64,000 nt of DNA. Source: Atkinsonella hypoxylon. Taxonomy: Eukaryota > Ascomycota > Sordariomycetes > Hypocreales > Clavicipitaceae. The stretch covers positions 89,322 through 153,321 of the forward strand of contig JFHB01000061.1 of the NCBI GenBank assembly GCA_000729835.1. The letters are read 5' to 3'. Made by a program: the position numbers and the translations under genes. Position 1 is the first letter of the stretch. Every line of letters starts with the position of its first letter. A model generated the notes under the pieces. It did no database searches and was not told the DNA's origin. It worked only from the letters and a program-made list of their open reading frames with translations. Positions 32,285 to 42,291 of this stretch are shown one piece after another.

Positions 32285-34027
32285 CTAGTCGGTGCTAGCA
32301 CTCAGGTCCATGGACTTTTCCCAGAGATTCCGTAGCAGTGCGCTTGTTCCTTCTTCTTCGTCTGCCCCGACTAGGCTTGCACCGCTGAGTCGTTCATTCA
32401 GTCGACTGACGTCGTCCCCTTCAAAGCTCGAACCAGTTCCGTTGGTGAATTTTGATGTGGGCTGGCGAGAATCAGGCATGCTCATGTTGCGGATGTGGCG
32501 GGCGTTGACGTCCGCAACTGACCCTCGCTTGCCGTTGACAGCACCTGTGGGTATTCGCGGTATTCTTCTCGATTTTCCCATGCCTGGGAGGCGGCTGAGG
32601 CGGTTCAGAGACCGGGCTACAGGATTTTGGTATCTTCGAACAACGAGGTACTCCATTCCTGTTCTCTCCAAAAGCTTCCCGATACGAGGATCACGACTGT
32701 TTCCTCCGTCATAGCCAGGTCCACCGACTCCGATCAATGGACTTGCTCCAACCACACCCCCGGCCCCGGATAGCCCCTGGCTTGGTTCGAGGACGGAGCT
32801 GGCTCGTTGCAGGTTCAGCTTCTGCTGGGTCCGTGACGTTTCCGCCGGAGGGGCTGCTGCACACCTGGCTGGTTTCGGAATCAATGCACTCATGTCTACT
32901 TCACTCGGTATACGCATTCTCGCTTCCGACTTCCTGGAGGATTGATCCAAGTTAGCCGCTGAATTCGGTCTTCTGGGCGGCTCATCGGATATTTGGCTCG
33001 TGGCATGAACGGGCTGCTGATAAAAGGAGCCCTGGCTGGCCAGGCCAGATCCGGGCACATCGACAAATCGCGAGACCAGCTCGTCCTGGTTGCTGCCAGC
33101 CAAGGGTAATACAGTTCGGTCTGTCGAGCTGATGGATCTAGTCAATTGGGCTGGTGCACCCTTTGCAATATCGACAGTCATCTGAGGGGGCGCACCATAC
33201 GATGGCGTTCGTTGCAGGAGGCGAGAAGTGAGGTATTCTTTATGTTGTGCAATCCCTTTATCGGCCGGTGAGGATGATTTCTGCTGCGTCAGGGAAGGAG
33301 TGTTGGGGGTCACGGGTCGAGAGTTTTCTGCGCTTGGCCCCTGGCGCACTGACGACTGCGCACTGCTGTTTAGTGAACCTTTGCGAGACAGGTATGGAGA
33401 ATTGGTGCCACTGGCATCGACCCATTCGTCGTCAGGGCCGTCACTGCCAAGATCGAAGTGCACTTGAGTCTTGCTGCTTTTGGGGGTATGTCGATGTATC
33501 CCAGCTCCACTCGACGTGCGTTTCAGCTTATCTGCTGAGCGGGTCCGTTTGCCAACCTCGACGTGAGAGCGATTGCGCTTCAGATTCGTGTGCGATGGAC
33601 TTTTGGGAAAGTTGGCAGCGGAAGACTGACGAGGAAGCTTGACTTCGCTCGTAGCTCTCCGGTGTGGTGGGCGTTCGACGTGGGTGGGAGATGCCGGTCG
33701 TGAGGTCTGCCGACGGGTCAATTTGGGAGGTTGAACGTGAGCGTTGCTGTTGGCATTGGCATTGGCATTGACTTGAGGTTGGGCATGGGCAAGGGCAAGG
33801 GCGTGACCATGACCATGTTGCTTATGGAAAGCCTTGGAGGAGGGAACTCGGGAGTGCAGACGACCAACGTGGTGCTTCTGAAGCGGCTTTGGGCGATGGT
33901 GGTGAGAGGGAACTCCTGAGGTATTTGTTGTGGTGTCGCTGTGGGAGTCGCTGTCGCGGTGGTCGACATTTGCTCGCTTTGATTGGCCGCTCGATGATGC
34001 GTTGTCCGGGTCCCTGTCTCGAGGCAT
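32285..34027 (-). CDS. Ser-rich disordered protein, possibly TCO89-like TORC1 subunit
   Basis: A single frame of 580 aa with an ATG at 34027. It is almost wholly disordered, rich in Ser, Pro, Arg and His. Conserved-looking islands are VHFDLGSDGPDDEWVDASG followed by NSPYLSRKGS (about residues 190-220), KEYLTSRLLQRTPS (about 265-280), and the C-terminal stretch DPRIGKLLERTGMEYLVVRR then RLPGMGKSRRIPRIP. The pattern resembles fungal proteins assigned to the TORC1 subunit TCO89 family, a regulator of growth signalling at the vacuole, but this is a memory-based match to short islands. Short Asn-Ala and Gly-His/Ala-Leu dipeptide runs near residues 70-95 come from hexamer repeats. No membrane segment is seen. 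Confidence 0.8.
   Translation of the reverse strand: MPRDRDPDNASSSGQSKRANVDHRDSDSHSDTTTNTSGVPSHHHRPKPLQKHHVGRLHSRVPSSKAFHKQHGHGHALALAHAQPQVNANANANSNAHVQPPKLTRRQTSRPASPTHVERPPHRRATSEVKLPRQSSAANFPKSPSHTNLKRNRSHVEVGKRTRSADKLKRTSSGAGIHRHTPKSSKTQVHFDLGSDGPDDEWVDASGTNSPYLSRKGSLNSSAQSSVRQGPSAENSRPVTPNTPSLTQQKSSSPADKGIAQHKEYLTSRLLQRTPSYGAPPQMTVDIAKGAPAQLTRSISSTDRTVLPLAGSNQDELVSRFVDVPGSGLASQGSFYQQPVHATSQISDEPPRRPNSAANLDQSSRKSEARMRIPSEVDMSALIPKPARCAAAPPAETSRTQQKLNLQRASSVLEPSQGLSGAGGVVGASPLIGVGGPGYDGGNSRDPRIGKLLERTGMEYLVVRRYQNPVARSLNRLSRLPGMGKSRRIPRIPTGAVNGKRGSVADVNARHIRNMSMPDSRQPTSKFTNGTGSSFEGDDVSRLNERLSGASLVGADEEEGTSALLRNLWEKSMDLSASTD
33748..33800 (-). repeat. hexanucleotide repeats coding for Asn-Ala and Ala-rich dipeptides
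   Basis: TTGGCA units (33748-33770), then GGGCAA/GGGCAT units to about 33800, lie inside the TCO89-like gene and are read as Asn-Ala and Ala-Leu/His runs. Confidence 0.8.
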
Positions 34028-34123
34028 GGCTGGCTGTCGCGCTCTAGCAGCGAGCTGTGTACCGAGTGACAGACTGGAGTGACGTTACGGCTGGAAGTGG
34101 GAAGATGGGCAGTAGGTAGGGAC

Positions 34124-34181
34124 GGATAGGATGGGATAGGATGGGATGGGAAGGGATGGGAAGGGATGGGAAGGGATGGGA
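34124..34181 (+). repeat. GGGAT / GGGATGGGAA tandem tract
   Basis: Repeated GGATAGGATG units pass into about four GGGATGGGAA units. It is purine-rich on + and lies 100-150 bp upstream of the start of the Ser-rich gene, so it may be in its promoter or 5' leader. Confidence 0.85.
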
Positions 34182-34330
34182 CTGTCACTGGGATCGGGTT
34201 TGCGATTGCGATTGGGAACCGGGGACCGGGGACCAGGACGGGAACCGCAACTGGATGTGGATGATGCTGCTTGTTGATGTCCTCAGGAGGTTGGTCTGTC
34301 TGGCTTTGTAGTGCCCTCGTGGGCTTCGAG

Positions 34331-34388
34331 TGCCCGTCGTGTGCCCGTCGTGTGCCCGTCGTGTGCCCGTCGTGTGCCCGTCGTGTGC
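34331..34388 (+). repeat. 11-bp tandem repeat (GTGCCCGTCGT)n
   Basis: Five near-perfect units of GTGCCCGTCGT in non-coding DNA. The unit is not a multiple of three, which fits a non-coding position. Confidence 0.9.
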
Positions 34389-35118
34389 AACAAATAACCA
34401 GCTAGCTGCAGCGAACGGCACAAGACAGCTGGATTCAGCGTGGTGCATGAGCTGGAGGGTCCGATATTCCCAAGGTTCCAAGCCTGCGGTTCCAGAGCCA
34501 AGGACTACTTGGGCCATTCGACTGCGGTCGCTGCGCCGGAGATGCACGAGTACTGCGGTGATGCAGCGACTGCAGCGACGCGAGACACGTGTGACAGTGA
34601 GAGTCGGCGACGGCGCAGAGTCAGGCAGCTGAGCTTCCAAGACACCTTGGCCGAGTTATTGATACAATCGCTAGCGACTGGCCGGGTCAATGGAAGACCA
34701 GTCAGTCGGTCAGCAATGGCGGCGATGCGAGAATGAAGTGTCGACAAGCGGTATGAATAGCTTAAATGGCCGACCGGGAACGGAGTGCGACGTAATAGTG
34801 AGTGATTGAGCTTATTTTCTCTCTTCTCTCACCTTCGATATCACGCTGCAGACGCCAGACTCTGCCGTTGCGTGTTCGATTGTCGTCTGCGGTGGGATTC
34901 CGACATGCCTGCTGCCAGGACGGAGGACGGTCCAACCAGATGTGGGAGGGTTGGGTTGATGCATGATGCATGCGCGGGGGAGCATGAATCAAATCAACAG
35001 ACACTTGGCCTACTCCGTACTTGGCCCAATTAGAGTTGAACCGGCTGGGCTGGTGGGTCCCGGAGAAGTCCAGGTGCTCTCCGCGAACAGATGGATTCGG
35101 CAGTGGGCAGTCCCTTCA

Positions 35119-35160
35119 GTACTTCAGTACCTAGGTAGGTAGGTGCCTACCTCCTAGTAC
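35119..35160. repeat. AGGTA-type palindromic cluster
   Basis: Dense overlapping CCTAGGTAGGTAGG and GCCTACCTCCTAG words give strong potential for local hairpins. It is intergenic. Confidence 0.75.
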
Positions 35161-35363
35161 GTGAAATCAAGAAGTACCTCTACGCAGAAATTAGTATGCG
35201 AACGGACTACCTTCCTTTTTGGGTTTAGTTGCTGCTGCACGTTTAAAAATCCGTTGCTGCATGTTCAGGTAATATTATTCTTATTATTCCGTATTCTTAT
35301 TACTATTATTACTATTGTGAACTCATTCAGCGAGACCGAGCAGGCCCTTCCGCTCTGAAGCTG

Positions 35364-35399
35364 GTTACCTACCTAGGTACCTACACACCTACACCTAGT
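35364..35399. repeat. AGGTA-type palindromic cluster
   Basis: Contains the palindrome TACCTAGGTA inside a longer ACCTACCTAGGTACCTAC run. It is intergenic. Confidence 0.75.
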
Positions 35400-36505
35400 C
35401 GACCCAACACCCAACACCAGCAGCGTCGCAGTACCGGCCCACTGCGCGCCGAACATCTATTCTTCACTTAAAAATATCGATCGCTATCTACATCCAAAAA
35501 AAAAAAAAAGTGCACCGACCTACCTCCGTGTTGGTCAGTCATACTTCTATACTTCGGTACGCGGAAGGAGAAGGCAAGGTCGATGACAATGTCCCTTTCC
35601 TATTCTTCCAGTAAGCGAGTAACCCGGTTCTGACGTAGACTTGCCCTTGGTCTAGACTAGACATAAGGCGCATTTATTCTGAGTAGTCCATCTCAAAAAA
35701 GCCGCCTTTTTTTTTAGGGATGAACCCGTCTACTGATAGGCGTGTGCAGTGTTCGGCATTTCTTCGACGGTTCTTTGGAGAGAGTTGATTCCCTAGCACT
35801 TGGGTAGTTGGCTTACCATGTAGGCGCGACACGATGAGCACCTTTGCGAGACATTTTCTTTCGTCTAGAGAATGTTGTGGCAGATATTTCCTGTATCTCT
35901 AATGCCGAGTCGTTCTGAGTACAGGTACTGTCGCTCATGGCTCCAAAGTCTGGAATTTTACGATAGGACGTCAACTATGTTCCTCTTTCGTGAGAGATCT
36001 GAGCTTGGCGATGATGATGGAGGAAGAGAATTAATTCAGCTTGAGGATTTATAAGATTCGACTCGTTTCACGCGACGCGAGATGCGAGTCACGATGGCTT
36101 TTCAGCTTGAACGACTACAGTTCTACGCTTTTTCTCCGAGGGTAGCCACTGAGCGTGCCAGCGCAGAGCCAAGGCAACATTTCGCCTTTGAATCGCTTGT
36201 CTTTTTGGAACAATTTAATTCCTCAGCTGGTTTATTTTTTTTTTGGTTTTTCTATCTTTCCCCACGAGAGATTGCAATAACGACTCCAACCGCCATCGTT
36301 GATGACAGTTCCTTGCCCAGGAGTTATGGCGTCCGCGGCATCAAAAATCCACATCCTAGTTACATGATGTCTTCATTGTAGGACCACTTGGCGTGAAATT
36401 TAGCTTCAACTTTTCTGCCATTACGAGCAAAATCATACCAATTGAAACTGCGGTCAGCAACAAGGAAGTCCCAAAGTCGAGTCTCCAGATTCAATCAACT
36501 TCACC

Positions 36506-36917
36506 ATGGCAAACTCCTCTTTCGGCCTCGTCATCCCCCTCGAGGGGGATGCACCAATCATTTCAGATATTCACCTGCGTGCCACGGACAACAACCTTCT
36601 TACCCACGCTCAATGTCCTAGTCTTCAGGCTTTGGAATTCTTCCGCGGCTGGATTACGGAAAACACCAAGGAGCATATTCAGGAGGCAGGCAGGGGGGTT
36701 TTGATAGCGCAGGATCCTGCCACAGGCGAGATCGCCAGCTTCATCAAGTGGTTGGAGTATGGACATGGGGGAGGAGTCTCCCTACCACCGTCCGCAACGA
36801 CAATCGAAGACGAGTGGCCAGAATTCTGCGGGCGAGATGATCTGGAAGAGTATACAAAATGTCGCAGCTGATGCGAGGAAAAGGGTTCTGGGTGAGGAGG
36901 GATATTTTCGTGAGTAA
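36506..36917 (+). pseudogene. broken GNAT-type N-acetyltransferase gene
   Basis: The frame opens with MANSSFGLVIPLEGDAP and runs to a stop at 36869-36871 (121 aa). It resembles the N-terminal half of fungal GNAT acetyltransferases, with an acceptor strand and a DPATGEIASFIKW block typical of this group. Right at the stop, a different frame continues with codons reading DARKRVLGEEGYF to 36917, the piece that normally follows in this family. The frames differ at an A run at 36856-36859 (aca-aaa-tgt): one extra A would explain the break. Downstream, the acetyl-CoA binding motif (Q/RxxGxG/A) and the rest of the domain are not found. A splice donor-like GTGAGT at 36910 could have preceded a lost exon. 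It could also be a sequencing error in the A run, but the missing second half argues for real decay. Confidence 0.7.
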
Positions 36918-38786
36918 TTTTCACATCTGGCATTATCCTACGATTAGATACATGTTGTTGCCAGCACAGTTTCATGATGCTAGTACAGAGTAGTGGACGT
37001 TTATTGTCGCCGTCGATAGGCGGTCCCAACCGAACCGAACATTACGTCTGGTGTGACAATTGTTGGTAATTTTTGCTACAGCCGCTTTCTTTCTTTTTTT
37101 CTTTTTTTTTTCTTTTTTTGGCACTCCACACATATACCTCGTGCGTTATTTCCGACCCATAAAGCATGAAGCATGTGGGATGTCACGCCATGCACCCGAG
37201 AGATCATTCGATAATGTTCAGCAGAATTCAAGAATAACTCCGGGCCAGGTTTCATTGCATACAAATTACCACGTTCCGCAGATCATCTTGCTGTCACAGG
37301 ATCTAGTCTTACTATCCAGAACCAAATCTGCAGCACCTTGTCCGCCCCATTTGGGAAGTTGAAGGATATGGCGGCAGTTGCCGACAAGTCCATTTGTCTT
37401 GGGAGCAGTGATGACATGAGTGCTGCAGAAAGTATGATTTGGATGCGACCTATCGCTAGTTAGTAGCGGCATGACGGGTGAGAAATGAACGACAAGAAGA
37501 ACCTATGAGGGAAATTTTGCACAAGATGAAAGGAATAGGGATGTGCGTGCGCTTGTCCTTGGCTGAATGTCATGCTAGATGTGCGGTTAATCAAGTGTCC
37601 TTTACTTGACGAATGCATCATTTGATTCTAATAAATTAAAAGTGAGATTTGAATATGTTGTCTTGTGTCAATATCAAAAACCCTGTGGTCCATGGGCGAG
37701 AAATCGAGCAGACCTGCTCTCTGACGAACACGAATGCGCCTGTGGGCTAACTATCTAGGAGGCATGTAGGATTTTCCTGCTGCTCGTGTTATGCTTCTTT
37801 CCAGTCGAGTAGATGGGAGATCCATCCAATCTTGCTGTTGTGCTAGTTGTGGGCACGCAGCCATGTCGCAAGACACAAACACCTGGCCTGGTCGGGGCGT
37901 CCGAGAAGTTGGCTGACTGATAGGAGAATAGGAGAGTACTGCGGTACACCAGCACCGAACGCTCGCGAAAAGAATGCGTCTGCACTTCAACACGATCGCG
38001 GAAGACAACGGATCCATCCAATTGACAGCCACGACGCGCCTGCTCAACGGAAGAATCGAGGCCCATGCGCCGCCGTTGGCTTCGGTCATGAGTGGGGACG
38101 CATCGTGAGAATTAGCCCCGGGGAGTTCCTGAATTCTCGCTACTGAGCTCCGTGGTCCGGGCACTGGCCGTTTTGTCTTGTGCTCCGGTCGCGGGAACAA
38201 GGCGGCCGCAAAACGACAACCATGGCGCAGATATTGGGTTTGCCGGTTCTCGAGACGTAGTTCAGATTCTTCCGCTCCGTGGTTTGTTCATTGGCCGCGA
38301 TTGCCGCAGTCTGTGCCTACAAAGCTATGCTGCTACGGAATAGAGTATCTGATATTTTTCTGAATAAGTCACATGGCAAATTCAAATGGTATTTCCTATA
38401 GTACCTGCTTTTTTCGGTAGAGGGTTCGGTAGAGCCTGCCTGCAGCAGAAAAATGAATTCGGGCTAGCAGTCGGGAGGGGTTCAATGCTTGTGCCTGCCT
38501 CGCTCGCCTGGCTTGGGGGGCATTAGAACCAAAACTTGCTGCTAGGGCAAGAGCATTGGAACAAAGTTCCTCGTGTAAACCTGGTAAGCTGCCGCCCGCT
38601 TGGCATCTCTCATCTGGACCGGGGGGCTGGAAGATGATGATCAACAAGACCATGGAGTCATAATGTTTGGTTACGTTTTTACTCTAGCCACTACTCCGAA
38701 ACAAGGCCAAACGTCACGGAGGTGAAATTCCTCGACGTTGGCAAGGGCCCGGGAAGCAGACCCGGCCTTGCCATCACAAAACCTCG

Positions 38787-38827
38787 TTTCTTTTCTTTTC
38801 TTTTCTTTTCTTTTCTTTTCTTTTTTC
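38787..38827 (+). repeat. pentanucleotide repeat (TTTTC)n
   Basis: About eight units of TTTTC, strongly pyrimidine-rich on +, in the gene-poor block. Confidence 0.9.
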
Positions 38828-39230
38828 TCCTTCTTCATTTGAACCCCTACCGCCTGCCGCTACAACTGATGCAATTGTTCTCCGATATCCTGGCCAGAGC
38901 GTCATGTAGTTAGTTGTTGCCCCGCAGTCCGTGGGAATCTGGCATGATTTTTTTTGTACCCTCAGTTTGAATGGTGATTCGTAGACGGGCCGAACAGACT
39001 GACTCGACGCCGTCTGCGCCGAGAGAGCCATTACGTTATTTAAATGAAGTGCGGTTCTAACGTTTCGAATAGCAGAATTGGTTTTCGATTTGGTAATGGA
39101 GTCCAGCCAAACGGCACGCTGTAGCGCTGCAACCGCTGCTGATACCACCAACCCTACAGCTGGGGGCTAAACGCGCCACCGCCTGCATACACTTTATCGC
39201 GCGAAGACACCATCTAGTAGTAGGCTAGAC

Positions 39231-39270
39231 AGGTACCTAGGGTGCTATGCTAGGTACCACTAACCTAGGG
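39231..39270. repeat. AGGTA-type palindromic cluster
   Basis: Contains GGTACCTAGG and CTAGGTACC in close succession. It is part of the dispersed family. Confidence 0.7.
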
Positions 39271-39362
39271 GGTTGCAGGGCCCCCTCATCTTCCGTTACT
39301 TCGTTGATACCAGACATGTGCCTCTTAAACAGCCACAATAGCTTAGCTAGCTCTGAACGCTT

Positions 39363-39378
39363 TACTCCGTACGGAGTA
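39363..39378. repeat. perfect 16-bp palindrome TACTCCGTACGGAGTA
   Basis: Fully self-complementary 16-mer in intergenic DNA. Half-sites (ACTCCGTA or TACGGAGTA) recur near 1450, 14060, 35022, 39756, 45326, 47992 and 63482. Confidence 0.85.
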
Positions 39379-40950
39379 GTGGCATTCCTCATACAACAAG
39401 TTTTCGCGGTGCCCTGTGAAGACAATACAGTGACCTCCACAAGAACCCACAAGAACCTCTTCATCTAAAGCTAATCATCTGCATCGATCAACCCCGCCGT
39501 TCACATCTTCTAACCTTTCTGCGACTTCTATCACACTGAGGTCTGTCTCCACGTAAATTACAGTAACCTTTGAATCCCGTTAGTCCTGACTCCTGACTGG
39601 CCCACTAGCTGGTTCGTGCCCCAGGTCAACAGGTGTCTTTGCGCACGATGAGGAAATGGATGGCCGGAAGCTTGGCCGGAAGCTTGGGCAGGGGCGGGGG
39701 CGGGGGGGGGGGCACTGGCTGGTTGGTGGCTCTGTACCTACAGAGAGGTAGTTATTACGGAGTATGTCCAACCTTGTCTGGTGCACTTCTTTATCAGCGG
39801 GTCAAGGTCCCTTTATCATTACGAGTATTCTATGTACATATCCTTTCTCTGATAACAAGCTGCTGTCCAGTGAGATGACGGAAACACAACACCCCGAACT
39901 TCTCAGATTAGGTCATCCTGGGGCCTCGACTGTCTCGATCCCCGGTCTGCATCTCGGAGCGACCCTGAAAGCTTGCGAGAGATAGAGCCATCGGGAAAGC
40001 AAGGAAGATATTCAATATACTGTATTCCGTAACTGCAGGCCTTCTGCGGGACATCGCGATTTGCATTACTAATAATACCCCGTGCCGCTGGCCGGAGGTG
40101 CCGCGTGCAGGAGATGATGGTACGATGGCATTGGCACCGAAATGCGAATGTCCATGTATTCTTCGTCGTTAATCTACACTTGCCAGCGGATAACAGTGTA
40201 CGTACATACATCATCATCCTCTACATCCTCTACATGCAAGCTGGATCGACGTCAGCACCGATGGCCCATGTCTCTATCGTATAGGTGTCGACAGTACCAT
40301 GTCTGTTCCCCATGCTGGACCCGCGGATCAGGCAAGGGAGCATCCGCCTTGATACGACATTGGGCAAAGCCGCAAAAGCTAAGCAGGGGGTTGAAGAGGC
40401 CGAAAATGTCGCGTGTGACTCTAACCTAACTATCTATCTCGAGGATCAGCTCAGGGCAGGATGTTGTCGAGTCGAGTAGTGATTTTGAGTGTGTTGGCCA
40501 CGGTCCGGGGCACGTCAGACCAATTAGCCAATTAGACCTGTGCTCGTCCAATTATCAACAGGCGTCTCCATGTGTCCCCATGTGTCTCCATGTGTCTCCC
40601 CATTAATCCTGGCAGCTGCAAAATGGAGCTCAATGCCACGACTATCCCTGAATCAAGGGTTCTTCCTCGTCTTCCAGTCGTCAGCGGGTGCGCAAGGAAA
40701 ATAAGAAATGAGACTGTCTTTTTTCAGGCACAGCAAGTCACTTCAGTGTATCCAGCCAGCGGTCCGTCACGGTACAGATCATGGTGTCAGCCCGCTCAGC
40801 CAAAAAGATGTCTGGTGATTTGGCAAACCTTGCCGCCAATGACCGCACGCGATAAGAAAACCAGCCCTGCGTGGGAAAGGTGGGATGGTGGTATTAATAG
40901 CGAGCGAGCGGCCAGTTGTTGAAAAGATAGATACCCAGAGTAGATACCCA

Positions 40951-41044
40951 GAGTACGCAAGGCACCTAGGCACCTAGGCACCTTACCTGGCTAGCTACCA
41001 GGTAGGTACATACCTAGTACCCAAGGCACGGAGTAACGGAGTAG
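40951..41044. repeat. long AGGTA-type cluster with GGCACCTA tandem units
   Basis: Starts with repeated GATACCCAGAGTA, then three GGCACCTA units, then CTACCAGGTAGGTACATACCTAG and GGAGTAACGGAGTAG pieces. It is the largest cluster of the family here, and intergenic. Confidence 0.75.
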
Positions 41045-42240
41045 TTGAGACCAGAATGACCAAGAGAGACCCCGTGCTTCCGCCGCGGTGCGGTCTGGTT
41101 TGGTTTCACGCCTTCTTTGGAGACAGTAGCATCCGGCATGGCTTTTGCCGTATTAAAGTCGTTTGCCGTTATTACCACGCTCTCGTCTCAAGCGCACTTC
41201 TTCCAACACTCATTGATTGGGTCTAGTTTTTGACCCTGTTCCCCCCACGGACGGTCCCATCCATCATCCGTCGCTGCCTGCGCTTGGAAAGTGGGTAGAA
41301 GACCAGCCAACAAGCCGAAGACGCACACGTCACACTTTTGTTTGTGTGTCTGGAGGGCTTGATATTGGCAGGAGCGAGTTTTGCGTGGTTGCCTCAGCTG
41401 CTTGCTATACTTGAATTCTCCGTCTCCCCATTGGCGGCACGCTGTACACGCCAGACTTTGGAGCCATCCCAAAACCAGAGCATCAGTCACCTCGATTCAA
41501 TAATTATTCGCCCATATCTCTGCTCTCATCTGCAACCTTTCTGCTTTCTGGTCTTCTCCCGCGTCGTCTGCATACAACAGACGCAAGCTGTTCTGTCCCC
41601 GTCGGCGTCCTGTATACACAGGGCAAGCAGATAGGGTTTACGCCAGCCCATGTTTTGCGCGCTCGACGTTCTTCGCCTCGTTGCGCCGCCGTTCGCCCAC
41701 CTCTCTCTAATTCGTGTAGAGTGCAAAGCGAATCTTGTCGATGACCGATGCTGGTTTCCTCATAACCTAATCTATCTGGACGCATGATTTTTACTGTATA
41801 TCGCATACAAAGGACGAAGAGACATAACTGTTGGTTTCAATGACGCCGATAGCCCACGGTTACCTCATTTTGGCCTCCGTCGTAACCTGACTTCCTGACA
41901 CCGCACATTGAAGAAGAAAAAAAAAAAAAAATACCATCAAAAAGCCATTACAGCACAGCTCATCGGCCTTAGCAGCGCACACCACGAAGAAGAGAAACCT
42001 GGCCATCTACTTAGCCATCATCACCTTGTTTGCTTACCCGAGCTATTGTGTCAGGTTCGTCATTACGTTCGGTTTGGCCAAGCAATATTCAAAGCAGAAT
42101 AAAATCAAAAATTCCAACGAGAGCAGAGAGAATTGGTCTCCAAAGCTATCCTTTCTTCCGACCCAGAAGTCATTTAACATCTCGTAGCAGAGCTTTCGCT
42201 GTCCTGGGACTGGTCAACACCTCAAAGCTATTGATTACCG

Positions 42241-42291
42241 CCCCCCTTCTCTCTTCCCCTCTCTCCCCCTTTGTATGTGTGTGTGTGTCTC
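42241..42291 (+). promoter_or_regulatory. CT-rich tract and GT run just upstream of the Dal81/TamA-like start
   Basis: A C/T-only stretch (42241-42272) then a TATGTGTGTGTGTGT run end just before the first ATG at 42292. CT-rich tracts are common in promoters and leaders of filamentous fungi. The position suggests a very short 5' leader or a core promoter here. Confidence 0.4.

Larger units (their letters stand above)
34028..36505. other. 2.5-kb upstream/intergenic region rich in tandem and palindromic repeats
   Basis: Contains the promoter of the Ser-rich gene at the left. It then holds a GGGAT/GGGAA tract, an 11-bp tandem repeat, two AGGTA-type clusters (35119-35160, 35364-35399), A and T homopolymers and no recognisable coding region. 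Confidence 0.65.
36918..42291. other. 5.4-kb gene-poor, repeat-rich intergenic block
   Basis: No gene supported. Contents seen: T-rich tract (37085-37120), TTTTC pentamer repeat (38787-38827), AGGTA-type clusters (39231-39270, 40951-41044), a perfect 16-bp palindrome (39363-39378), a G run near 39690-39710, and a CT-rich tract (42241-42270) before the next gene. Frames of up to 149 codons (37751-38200 on -) have no recognisable product. Confidence 0.65.

Noticed and set aside
37751..38200. 149-codon frame on - in the gene-poor block
   Set aside because: No motif, and overlapping frames of similar length on + in the same place.
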